From positions 1 through 13,793 of the forward strand of contig JAEERZ010000029.1 of NCBI GenBank assembly GCA_016286075.1: a DNA stretch of 13,793 bases, given 5' to 3'. The notes under the pieces were generated by a model. It had not been told where the DNA came from. It was given only the letters and a program-made list of their open reading frames with translations, and ran no database searches. Origin of the DNA: Selenomonadaceae bacterium. Lineage in GTDB: Bacteria > Bacillota > Negativicutes > Selenomonadales > Selenomonadaceae. Within the stretch, counting starts at the first letter, position 1; each line of letters opens with the position of its first letter. Shown piece after piece: positions 8,701-13,793 of the stretch. Both the position numbers and the translations under genes were made by a program.

Positions 8701-10010
8701 CCGATGCTGCCTTGATGCACGAAAAAGCATTTCATGTCCTGCCCGCCGATGTCAAGCACGAAGCTTACCTCAGGACAAAATTCCTGCGCCGCACGCAGAT
8801 GGGCAAACGTCTCCACCTCTCCGCCGTCGGCGTGGATTGCCGCCTTGACAATGCCTTCGCCATAACCCGTCGTCATCACCGACGCGATGTACTGACCGGG
8901 CCGCATTTCGGCATAAAACGAGCGCAATTCTTTGATGACCGCTTGCAAAGGCAATCCTTCGTTACTGCCGTAAGCCGTGTATAAAAGTTCCTTGTCTTTC
9001 CCGATAACGGCAAGCTTCGTCGTCGTCGAGCCTGCGTCAATACCAATGTATAACGGGCCGCGATATTCCGAAAGATTGCCTCTCGGCACGCAGTCTTTAT
9101 CATGGCGCGCGCGAAACGCTTCATACTCCGCCGCGTCATGAAACAATACAAACGTCGAGGAGCGCGTCTGCAGCGCCGCGTCCTCTTTCGCGCAGTCAAT
9201 ACTTTTCGACAAACGGCAAAAATCCATATCCTCGCCTTCGGTGGAAAGCGCGGCGCCCATCGCCACAAAATAGCAGCCGTTTTCGACCGGCATTACTTCG
9301 TCCGGCGTCAGTTTCAGCGTCTCAATAAAACGCTTGCGAAGCTCGGACAGGAAATAAAGCGGCCCGCCCAAAAATGCGATATGCCCACTAATCGGACGCC
9401 CCTGCGCCAGATTGCCAATGGTCTGGTTGACCACCGCCTGGAAAATCGAAAGCGCGATGTCGGCTTTCTCCGCACCGTCGTTAATCAGCGCTTGGATATC
9501 CGTTTTCGCGAACACGCCGCAACGGGACGCAATCGTGTAAATCTGCCGCCCTTTTTCCGCCAGCGCATTGAGTCCCAACGCGTCCGTCGAAAGAAGCGCC
9601 GCCATGTGATCGATGAAAGAACCGGTGCCGCCCGCGCATACACCGTTCATTCGCTGCTCCGACGCGCCGCCGAAATACGTGATTTTCGCGTCCTCTCCGC
9701 CGAGTTCCACCGCCGTGTCCGTCTGTGGAATCAGCGACTTCACCGCCGACGCGCAGGCAATGACTTCCTGCACGAAAGGAAGCCCAACGCGCTGTGCAAC
9801 GCCCATGCCCGCCGAGCCCGTCAGGGCAAAGGAAAAACGCTGCGAGCCCACAACGCCTCGCAGCGCCGACAAATTCTCATGCAATGCCTTGCTGATTTCC
9901 GAAAAATGGCGCGCATATTTTTTATAAACGATTTCTTTCGCTTGATTCAACACGACGACCTTGATTGTCGTCGAGCCTATGTCAATGCCAACGCTTAAAG
10001 CCGAAGCCAA
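5769..10010 (-). CDS. Giant (R)-2-hydroxyacyl-CoA dehydratase activase-related protein (BadF/BcrA/HgdC ATPase, DUF2229, dehydratase-like)
   Basis: A 1413-residue cytoplasmic iron-sulfur protein, numbered from the TTG at 10008-10010. Domains in order: activase ATPase 1 (GIDIGSTT at 8-15; Cys125 in CAGGTGSF, Cys164 in SRCGVF); activase ATPase 2 (GIDAGSTT at 323-330; Cys445 in CSAGCGSF, Cys484 in TRCTVF); a Cys-rich linker (Cys604, 607, 611, 630); then two dehydratase-like modules, each with CYPA (Cys719, Cys1056) and FGC (Cys934, Cys1350). In HgdC-type activases ATP hydrolysis drives a low-potential electron from a [4Fe-4S] cluster, bound by two Cys from each subunit of a homodimer, to a dehydratase. 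Here both half-sites occur in one chain. The TTG start is supported by AGGTGG 9 nt upstream and by a promoter that covers the 30 codons an upstream start would add. It is a single-gene unit. The reaction and substrate of this large family are unknown to me. Confidence 0.88.
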   Translation of the reverse strand: MASALSVGIDIGSTTIKVVVLNQAKEIVYKKYARHFSEISKALHENLSALRGVVGSQRFSFALTGSAGMGVAQRVGLPFVQEVIACASAVKSLIPQTDTAVELGGEDAKITYFGGASEQRMNGVCAGGTGSFIDHMAALLSTDALGLNALAEKGRQIYTIASRCGVFAKTDIQALINDGAEKADIALSIFQAVVNQTIGNLAQGRPISGHIAFLGGPLYFLSELRKRFIETLKLTPDEVMPVENGCYFVAMGAALSTEGEDMDFCRLSKSIDCAKEDAALQTRSSTFVLFHDAAEYEAFRARHDKDCVPRGNLSEYRGPLYIGIDAGSTTTKLAVIGKDKELLYTAYGSNEGLPLQAVIKELRSFYAEMRPGQYIASVMTTGYGEGIVKAAIHADGGEVETFAHLRAAQEFCPEVSFVLDIGGQDMKCFFVHQGSIGNITLNEACSAGCGSFIQNFAQGLSMTTEEFAAKAIDSREPVDLGTRCTVFMNSRVKQAQKEGASVSDISAGIAISVIKNALFKVMQLRDVESLGAHIVVQGGTFYNDAVLRAIEVLLQRDVIRPDIAGVMGAYGAAILALESGGEASSILSPDALDAFSVETNSYRCKGCGNQCLITASTFSDGGKYYSGNRCERGIGKQRSEHKAPSIYQYKYERLFDYYQPVTDAKRGKIGIPRVLNMYEDYPFWFTFFTKLGYEVVLSGKTSVRTYYRGMETVPSDSLCYPAKLVHGHIVDLVEKGVPKIFYPCIPYNMEDKEHPSDDHYSCPVVASYAENIRGNMDVLREKNIRFMQPFLPIYDKKRMIERLTEELAEEKLGKREIAEAVEAAYAELAHYKEDVRAYGKQILEFVEREHVPAILLAGRPYHIDPEINHGIPEMIQSYGLPVLSEDMVYRLPVDGDDTLGIVNQWSYHARLYHAASFAASHDNIALVQLSSFGCGLDAITTGQVKEILEAHHRLYTMIKLDEVSNLGAARIRIRSLMAALARRERAPYESMQRKERPHFTKECKEKHTILAPQMSPIHFELLERVFRAYGYRLVIPKTMDRTAIDVGLRYVNNDMCYPAIVVIGQMLSVLRSGVCNPDNTSIMLFQTCGACRATNYLNLMRAALKDAGYGQVPAFAFMGRESETDDFVMTQSCYTDIVKAVVYGDLLMRVKNRVKPYEIEPGSTERLYEAWMARVKAELSDGSYFKYRQNLRQIVHDFDLLPIDESLWKPKVGIVGEILVKYHPLANNHLEELLFDEGAEVVMPDLLNFMEYMAYDDIVKRKLLAGGRIDRWKAEFSIQMLEFFRHPMTEALKKSRRFEPPSTIKELAELASRQVSLGNMAGEGWFLTGEMMELAERGVPNIVCLQPFGCLPNHITGKGVMHALRERYPDSNIIALDCDAGASEVNQVNRIKLMLSVAREKAPEKEHEAYHAG

Positions 10011-10028
10011 ACCCCTGCACCACCTAAA

Positions 10029-10047
10029 GGAAACGACTGTCGTTTCC
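10029..10047. promoter_or_regulatory. Perfect 19-bp palindrome in the leader of the giant activase gene
   Basis: GGAAACGACTGTCGTTTCC is an exact palindrome of two 9-bp arms around one central base. It lies downstream of the -10 box at 10078-10083 and ends 3 nt before the AGGTGG ribosome binding site (10020-10025). It could be a repressor operator or, in RNA, an 8-bp hairpin that affects ribosome access. There is no long U-tract after it, so it does not look like a terminator. Confidence 0.75.
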
Positions 10048-10077
10048 AAAAATGAACTGCCTTCATATTCTATCAGT

Positions 10078-10107
10078 ATTATATACCATAACAGTGGCAA
10101 ACTTCAA
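10078..10107 (-). promoter_or_regulatory. Sigma-A-type promoter of the giant activase gene
   Basis: On the minus strand TTGAAG (10102-10107) and a consensus TATAAT (10078-10083) are separated by 18 nt. The -35 box overlaps the truA stop codon. Transcription would start near 10071, giving a leader of about 60 nt that contains the 19-bp palindrome. This makes the gene independently expressed rather than merely the tail of the ecf-truA operon. Confidence 0.7.
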
Positions 10108-10937
10108 GAGACGTCGATTGCCGATTTGAGTACAGACTCCTCCGGCAGCTCGTACCAAGCTGCGTCGTAATCCACCCGCACAAGACAAAGGCCACAGGCA
10201 GGAGCGGTGGCACTGGCGCGCTGACGATCTTTCGCCGCCAGTATCGACGCAAAATCCTCAGAAGAGATAGTTCCCCTGCCGACGTCTGCCAAAGTACCGA
10301 CAATATTTCGTACCATGTGATAGAGAAATCCATCCGCCGCAAAGATAAGCACGAGTTCACGACCGTCCCGCTTACACTCCGCACACTTCATCGTGCGGAC
10401 AGGCGACATCGGTGCGCCGCCTGCCGCGCGAAACGACGAAAAATCATGTGTGCCCAACAGATCCGTCATCGCCATCTCCATCGCAGTCGTATCAAGCGGC
10501 TGCCGGATATGCCAAGCATAGCGGCAACAAAAAGGGTTCGGCGTCTCTCCCGTCAGAATGCGATAACAATATGTTTTTTCACGCGCCGAATGAAGTGCGC
10601 TGAAATCCCTATCTGCCTCGAAAGCGCGGCGTACAACAATATCCGGCGGCAAAAGGCTGTTCACTGCGCGTGGTACGCGCTCGACAGGAATCGTCCCGTC
10701 CGTGAAAAAATTAACGACTTGGCCCGCCGCGTGAACGCCCGCATCCGTACGCCCGGCCGCCGCCAACTCCACCGCGTCGCCGAAAACACGCGAGAGCGCT
10801 TCTTCCAGCACATTCTGCACTGCGACGACAGGCGGCGTTTGTCGTTGGAACCCATGATAGTCCGTTCCGTCGTAAGCAACGAGCAGGCAAATATTCCGTG
10901 TGCGCCTCTTCATTTCTTCTTTATGCTCGCGCTTCAT
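10104..10937 (-). CDS. truA: tRNA pseudouridine synthase A
   Basis: A complete 277-residue TruA, which converts uridines at positions 38-40 of the anticodon arm of many tRNAs to pseudouridine. The catalytic aspartate is Asp65 in the family motif GRTDAGVHA. Other hallmarks are the early YDGTDYHGFQRQ, NSLLPPDIVV, the central SAREKTYCYRI, THDFSSFRAAG, and the C-terminal GFLYHMVRNIVGTL. Length is slightly above the usual 245-265 because of a basic N-terminal extension; an internal ATG at codon 9 would give a more typical start. The first ATG overlaps the ecfT stop (TAATG), so translation is probably coupled. Its place after ecfA1-ecfA2-ecfT is a common Firmicute arrangement, but here the flanking ribosomal protein genes are absent. 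Confidence 0.97.
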   Translation of the reverse strand: MKREHKEEMKRRTRNICLLVAYDGTDYHGFQRQTPPVVAVQNVLEEALSRVFGDAVELAAAGRTDAGVHAAGQVVNFFTDGTIPVERVPRAVNSLLPPDIVVRRAFEADRDFSALHSAREKTYCYRILTGETPNPFCCRYAWHIRQPLDTTAMEMAMTDLLGTHDFSSFRAAGGAPMSPVRTMKCAECKRDGRELVLIFAADGFLYHMVRNIVGTLADVGRGTISSEDFASILAAKDRQRASATAPACGLCLVRVDYDAAWYELPEESVLKSAIDVS

Positions 10938-11740
10938 TAGATGCCCGCCGCTTTCATCGCACCCATCACTGCAAGCAAGAACGCCGTCGCTCCCGCCGCC
11001 GCGTAATCTACGCCGCCGACATGAAGCTCTTTCATTCGTGTGCGGCCCTCGCCGCCCCGATAACAGCGCGCTTCCATAGCCGTCGCCAACTCATCCGCCC
11101 GACGAAACGACGAAATGAACAGCGGTACCAAAATCGGTATAAGATGCCGTACGCGTTTTAATGCGTTCCCAGTCGAAAAATCCGCGCCGCGGGACTGCTG
11201 CGCTTTCATGATCGTATCCGTTTCCTCAATCAACGTCGGTACGAAGCGAAGCGCGATTGTCATCATCATCGCCAATTCATGCGCCGGAACGCCGACGGCT
11301 TTCAGCGGACGCAAAAGCCGCTCCATGCCGTCCGTCAGCGAAAGCGGCGACGTCGTAAACGTTAAAAGCGACGAAAACAGGATCAAAAGCGCCAGCCGCA
11401 AACAAAGGAAGAACCCCCGCGTCAAACCTTCTTTTGTCATATCAAAAATCCAAAAATGGAAAAACACTTCACCCGGCGTCGCACAAAGGTGGATCAGAAA
11501 TGTAAACGCGAGAATCCACCAAAGCGGCTTCAGCGATTTCAAATACATGGACAGAGGAACGCCCGACGAAACCGCCAACGCAACAGCAAGTACCGTCAAC
11601 ACTGCATACCCGCCCGGCGTGTCGAATACGAAAATCGCCGCCATCAACACGAGCAAAAGCAAGAGTTTTGCTCGTGGATCCATTCGGTGCAACGCAGACG
11701 TCCCCGGAAAAAACTGTCCGATTGTAATATCCGTCAGCAC
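10937..11740 (-). CDS. ecfT: ECF transporter transmembrane (T) component
   Basis: The 267-residue EcfT scaffold of the energy-coupling factor module, an inner-membrane protein that links the two ATPases to exchangeable substrate-binding S components. It has several hydrophobic stretches (about 25-58, 72-86, 108-130) and the conserved MDPRAKL near the N-terminus. In the cytoplasmic coupling helices lie QQSRGADF (Arg184) and AMEARCYRGGEGRTR (Arg225), the Arg-containing motifs that dock into the grooves of EcfA1 and EcfA2; they read SRG and ARC where ARG is the textbook form. The last ~20 residues form one more membrane segment. The GTG start lies inside the end of ecfA2 (7-nt overlap) and is preceded by a G-run that can serve as ribosome binding site. 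Confidence 0.95.
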   Translation of the reverse strand: MLTDITIGQFFPGTSALHRMDPRAKLLLLLVLMAAIFVFDTPGGYAVLTVLAVALAVSSGVPLSMYLKSLKPLWWILAFTFLIHLCATPGEVFFHFWIFDMTKEGLTRGFFLCLRLALLILFSSLLTFTTSPLSLTDGMERLLRPLKAVGVPAHELAMMMTIALRFVPTLIEETDTIMKAQQSRGADFSTGNALKRVRHLIPILVPLFISSFRRADELATAMEARCYRGGEGRTRMKELHVGGVDYAAAGATAFLLAVMGAMKAAGI

Positions 11741-12603
11741 GTCGCGCCCCCCTTTTTCCGTATCGCTTTCACTATACGCTTTGCAGCCTCATCCGCCGTG
11801 AACGCGTCCGCCTCGACCGCAAGCCCCGCCTCCCGGAGCCGTGACAAAAGCGCGACCGTAGGCGGCGCCGCAAGCCCCGCCTCCCGCATTTCCTTATCCG
11901 CAAAAAACGCCTCAGACGGCGGCGCATCGACGAGTATTCGACCGTCGTGCATAAAGACGACACGCTCCGCCATGCGAGCGATGTCTTCCATATTATGCGA
12001 GACAAAAATAATCGTCAGTTTTTTCTTCCGATGCAGTTCCGCGATACGCCGCAAAAGCTCTTCCCGAGACTGTGGATCAAGCCCTGCCGTCGGCTCATCC
12101 AATACAAGATACGCCGGCTCCAGCGCCAATACGCCGGCAATAGCCACACGACGCATTTGTCCGCCACTGAGACGAAATGGCGAAACGTCCTTGTACGTCT
12201 CATAATCGAGCTGCACAAATTCCATCGCCGACCGTACGCGTCTCTCAATCTCTTCGTCGGAAAGCTCAAGATTCTTCGGACCAAAAGCAATATCCGCCGC
12301 TACCGTTTCCTCAAAAAGCTGCTGCTCCGGATATTGAAACACCATGCCGACTTGACGCCGCGCGAGAAGGTTTTCCTTTCCTTTTCCCGCAAGACTCACG
12401 CCATCTACCAACACTTCGCCTGCCGTCGGATGGAGGATTCCGTTCAAATGCTGAACGAGCGTTGATTTTCCTGAGCCCGTATGTCCGGCAATTGCCGTCA
12501 AAGAGCCGTCGGCAATCGTCAGCGACACGTCCTTTAGGGCCGTACGCTCGAATGGCGTGCCTTTCATATAAGTGTACGTCACATTTTTTAACTCTATCGG
12601 CAT
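11734..12603 (-). CDS. ecfA2: ECF transporter ATP-binding subunit A2
   Basis: A complete 289-residue ATPase of the ECF module, pairing with EcfA1 to power vitamin or metal uptake. Walker A GHTGSGKST (40-48), Q-loop Gln90 in FQYPEQQLFEETV (typical of EcfA2/CbiO), signature LSGGQ (145-149), Walker B YLVLDEP (165-171), H-loop His203. The open frame extends 336 nt further upstream, but that part is the antisense-free overlap with ecfA1 in another frame and shows no conserved sequence. The ATG at 12601-12603 is chosen because the family begins MPIELKNVTYTY and GGCGGTGG precedes it. It overlaps ecfA1 by 10 nt and ecfT by 7 nt, so the three products are probably made in a coupled manner. Confidence 0.95.
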   Translation of the reverse strand: MPIELKNVTYTYMKGTPFERTALKDVSLTIADGSLTAIAGHTGSGKSTLVQHLNGILHPTAGEVLVDGVSLAGKGKENLLARRQVGMVFQYPEQQLFEETVAADIAFGPKNLELSDEEIERRVRSAMEFVQLDYETYKDVSPFRLSGGQMRRVAIAGVLALEPAYLVLDEPTAGLDPQSREELLRRIAELHRKKKLTIIFVSHNMEDIARMAERVVFMHDGRILVDAPPSEAFFADKEMREAGLAAPPTVALLSRLREAGLAVEADAFTADEAAKRIVKAIRKKGGATC

Positions 12604-13424
12604 AGGGCCACCGCCAATTCTTCGTCCGTCACGATATCCTCCGGCAATCGGATTCCCTGTTTGCGAAGCCTCCATGCGATTTCTGCCGCCAACGGCACGT
12701 CGAGGCCGCGTTTTCGCATCGCGTCCACATGGCAAAAAATCTCCTTCGGACTTCCGTCCTCGACGACTTTTCCATCCTCCATCACGACGACTCGCTGCGC
12801 CGCCGCCGCCTCCTCCATGAAATGCGTAATATAAATGACCGTAATTCCCGATTCCCGATGCAGACGCCGTACCGTATCCAGCACTTCTTTTCTCCCGACA
12901 GGATCGAGCATGGCCGTCGGCTCGTCCAACACGAGGCATTTTGTCCGCATCGCCAGCGTCCCCGCAATCGCAACGCGCTGTTTTTGACCGCCTGACAAAA
13001 GATGCGGCGCGAATCCATGGAATTCTGTCATACCAACCGCCTTTAGCGCCTCGTCAACGCGACTGCGGATTTCATCAGACGGCACGCCGAGGTTCTCCGG
13101 ACCAAAGGCCACGTCGTCTTCGACAATCGCCGCGATAATTTGATTGTCTGGATTTTGGAATACCATCCCCACTGTCTGCCGCACGTCCCAAAGGTGTTCC
13201 GGCTTGCGCGTGTCCATCCCTGCTACACAGCAAGAGCCCGACGTCGGCAACAGGATTGCATTCAAATGCTTCGCCAGCGTTGATTTACCCGAGCCGTTGA
13301 CTCCAAGAACCGCAACAAACTCTCCCTCTTCGACAGACAGGTTCACATGGTTAAGCGCCATGCGATTCTCAGAAGGCGATATCGAATAACTGTAGCACAA
13401 ATCTTTAATTTCGATAAACGACAA
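12594..13424 (-). CDS. ecfA1: ECF transporter ATP-binding subunit A1
   Basis: A complete 276-residue ATPase, first gene of the ECF operon. Walker A GVNGSGKST (41-49), Q-loop Gln90 in the segment FQNPDNQIIAAIVEDDVAFGPENLG that is diagnostic for EcfA1/CbiO, signature LSGGQ (143-147), Walker B CLVLDEP (163-169), H-loop His201. It acts at the cytoplasmic face as a heterodimer with EcfA2, bound to EcfT. The start is a TTG at 13422-13424 with CGGAGA about 8 nt upstream; no ATG or GTG gives the family-typical N-terminus (sFIEIKDLCYSY). No S component gene is nearby, as expected for a shared group II module that serves several substrates. Confidence 0.95.
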   Translation of the reverse strand: MSFIEIKDLCYSYSISPSENRMALNHVNLSVEEGEFVAVLGVNGSGKSTLAKHLNAILLPTSGSCCVAGMDTRKPEHLWDVRQTVGMVFQNPDNQIIAAIVEDDVAFGPENLGVPSDEIRSRVDEALKAVGMTEFHGFAPHLLSGGQKQRVAIAGTLAMRTKCLVLDEPTAMLDPVGRKEVLDTVRRLHRESGITVIYITHFMEEAAAAQRVVVMEDGKVVEDGSPKEIFCHVDAMRKRGLDVPLAAEIAWRLRKQGIRLPEDIVTDEELAVALCR

Positions 13425-13444
13425 ACTAACAATCTCCGAAATAA

Positions 13445-13463
13445 AAACCCATTTAACGGGTTT
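13445..13463 (-). promoter_or_regulatory. Short hairpin in the ecfA1 leader
   Basis: On the minus strand AAACCC and GGGTTT form a 6-bp stem with a 7-nt loop, followed by TTATTT and then the CGGAGA ribosome binding site of ecfA1. It looks like a weak terminator or attenuator, but from the predicted start near 13475 the leader is too short to hold an alternative antiterminator. It may stabilise the 5' end of the mRNA. Confidence 0.4.
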
Positions 13464-13481
13464 GTGATTATAATAATCTCC

Positions 13482-13509
13482 ATAATAGAATCATCTTAAA
13501 ATATTGCAA
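13482..13509 (-). promoter_or_regulatory. Promoter of the ecfA1-ecfA2-ecfT-truA operon
   Basis: Minus-strand TTGCAA (13504-13509) and TATTAT (13482-13487) are spaced by 16 nt and sit about 60 nt upstream of the ecfA1 start, in the only AT-rich gap before the operon. The -35 box lies inside a perfect inverted repeat, ATATTG-CAA-CAATAT on the plus strand (13501-13515), a possible operator. A second TATAAT lies closer to the gene but has no partner box. Confidence 0.5.
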
Positions 13510-13604
13510 CAATATGCATATAGAACATTTACAGACTTTAATAATGAAAAAGATTCCACCAAGACGAAATCGTTCTTCTGAACAGCAATTTCTATAAATC
13601 CCGA

Positions 13605-13640
13605 GAAGGAAAAGCACCTCTTGTGAGGTGCTTTTCCTTC
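13605..13640 (-). terminator. Intrinsic terminator after pyrR
   Basis: Directly after the pyrR stop, 16-bp perfect arms (13625-13640 and 13605-13620) surround a 4-nt loop. The inner GCACCTC/GAGGTGC is GC-rich and followed by TTTTCCTTC on the minus strand, giving the stem-plus-U-tract form; the outer A-rich and U-rich parts pair as an extension. The near symmetry means it could also act on plus-strand transcripts. Confidence 0.85.
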
Positions 13641-13793
13641 CTATTCCTCTAAAAATTCTCCAAGAACTACTTTTTCTTCCCCATCCAGCTCGGAAAGAAG
13701 AACACTGACAATCTCTCTCGCCGCCGTCGGTACATTTTTCCCCACATAGTCCGTGCGAATCGGCAATTCTCTATGTCCCCGATCCACTAAAAC
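13641..13793 (-). CDS. pyrR: PyrR bifunctional pyr attenuation regulator/uracil phosphoribosyltransferase, C-terminal part
   Basis: The minus strand here is open in one frame for 50 codons ending in TAG at 13641-13643; the start lies beyond the window. The sequence begins VLVDRGHRELPIRTDYVGKN, which is the strongly conserved C-terminal signature of PyrR, the UMP-responsive RNA-binding attenuation protein of Firmicute pyrimidine operons that also has uracil phosphoribosyltransferase activity. No pyr biosynthesis gene follows: the terminator comes immediately after the stop, so pyrR ends its transcription unit. Confidence 0.93.
   Translation of the reverse strand, partial: VLVDRGHRELPIRTDYVGKNVPTAAREIVSVLLSELDGEEKVVLGEFLEE

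Noticed and set aside
10029..10047. The 19-bp palindrome as a transcription terminator for the ecf-truA operon
   Set aside because: It is followed only by TTTAGG on the minus strand and lies downstream of the activase promoter, so an operator or leader hairpin fits better.
12604..12939. 112-codon N-terminal extension of the EcfA2 frame
   Set aside because: It lies in a different frame within ecfA1, is low-complexity Gly/Arg-rich, and a family-typical ATG start with ribosome binding site is present at 12603.
13425..13600. Riboswitch or PyrR-binding attenuator in the ecfA1 leader
   Set aside because: No conserved riboswitch core or PyrR-type binding loop could be recognised. The likely transcript start leaves only about 50 nt of leader.

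Overview
The window reads as chromosomal DNA of a strictly anaerobic, diderm member of the Firmicutes, most likely a Negativicute of the Selenomonas/Mitsuokella type. This is an inference. It rests on a TolC-type outer-membrane channel with a cleavable signal peptide, found beside typically Firmicute gene sets (pyrR, ecfA1-ecfA2-ecfT-truA) and a giant oxygen-sensitive-type (R)-2-hydroxyacyl-CoA dehydratase activase relative. Every gene I can support lies on the minus strand, so transcription runs from high to low coordinates. I see no RNA genes, mobile elements, CRISPR arrays or broken genes.

Layout in the direction of transcription: (1) 13641-13793, the last 50 codons of pyrR, closed by a strong hairpin terminator. 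(2) 13425-13604, a promoter region with a small inverted repeat over the -35 box and a short hairpin just upstream of the ribosome binding site. (3) 10104-13424, a tightly overlapping operon ecfA1-ecfA2-ecfT-truA, encoding the energising module of a group II ECF vitamin/micronutrient importer plus tRNA pseudouridine synthase A; no substrate-binding S component is in the window. (4) 5769-10010, a single gene for a 1413-residue iron-sulfur protein with its own promoter, a perfect 19-bp palindrome in its leader, and a probable terminator. It carries two activase domains followed by two dehydratase-like modules. (5) 5176-5640, a small unrecognised protein with a Cys4 zinc-ribbon-like N-terminus and a winged-helix-like C-terminus; a perfect 9-bp inverted repeat lies just upstream. 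(6) 517-5071, a four-gene overlapping operon for a tripartite MacAB-TolC-like efflux pump (outer-membrane channel, periplasmic adaptor, ATPase, permease), closed by a hairpin terminator. (7) 1-296, the N-terminal part of a Mrp/Mnh-type cation/proton antiporter subunit E.

The efflux genes should form one machine spanning both membranes, and the ecf genes one inner-membrane module. The giant protein stands alone and is the most interesting item. Its cysteine pattern suggests a single chain holding both the ATP-driven electron donor (a pseudo-dimer built from two half-sites) and its own electron acceptor modules. The protein family is, to my knowledge, widespread in anaerobes but without an assigned reaction, so I describe architecture and do not claim a function.
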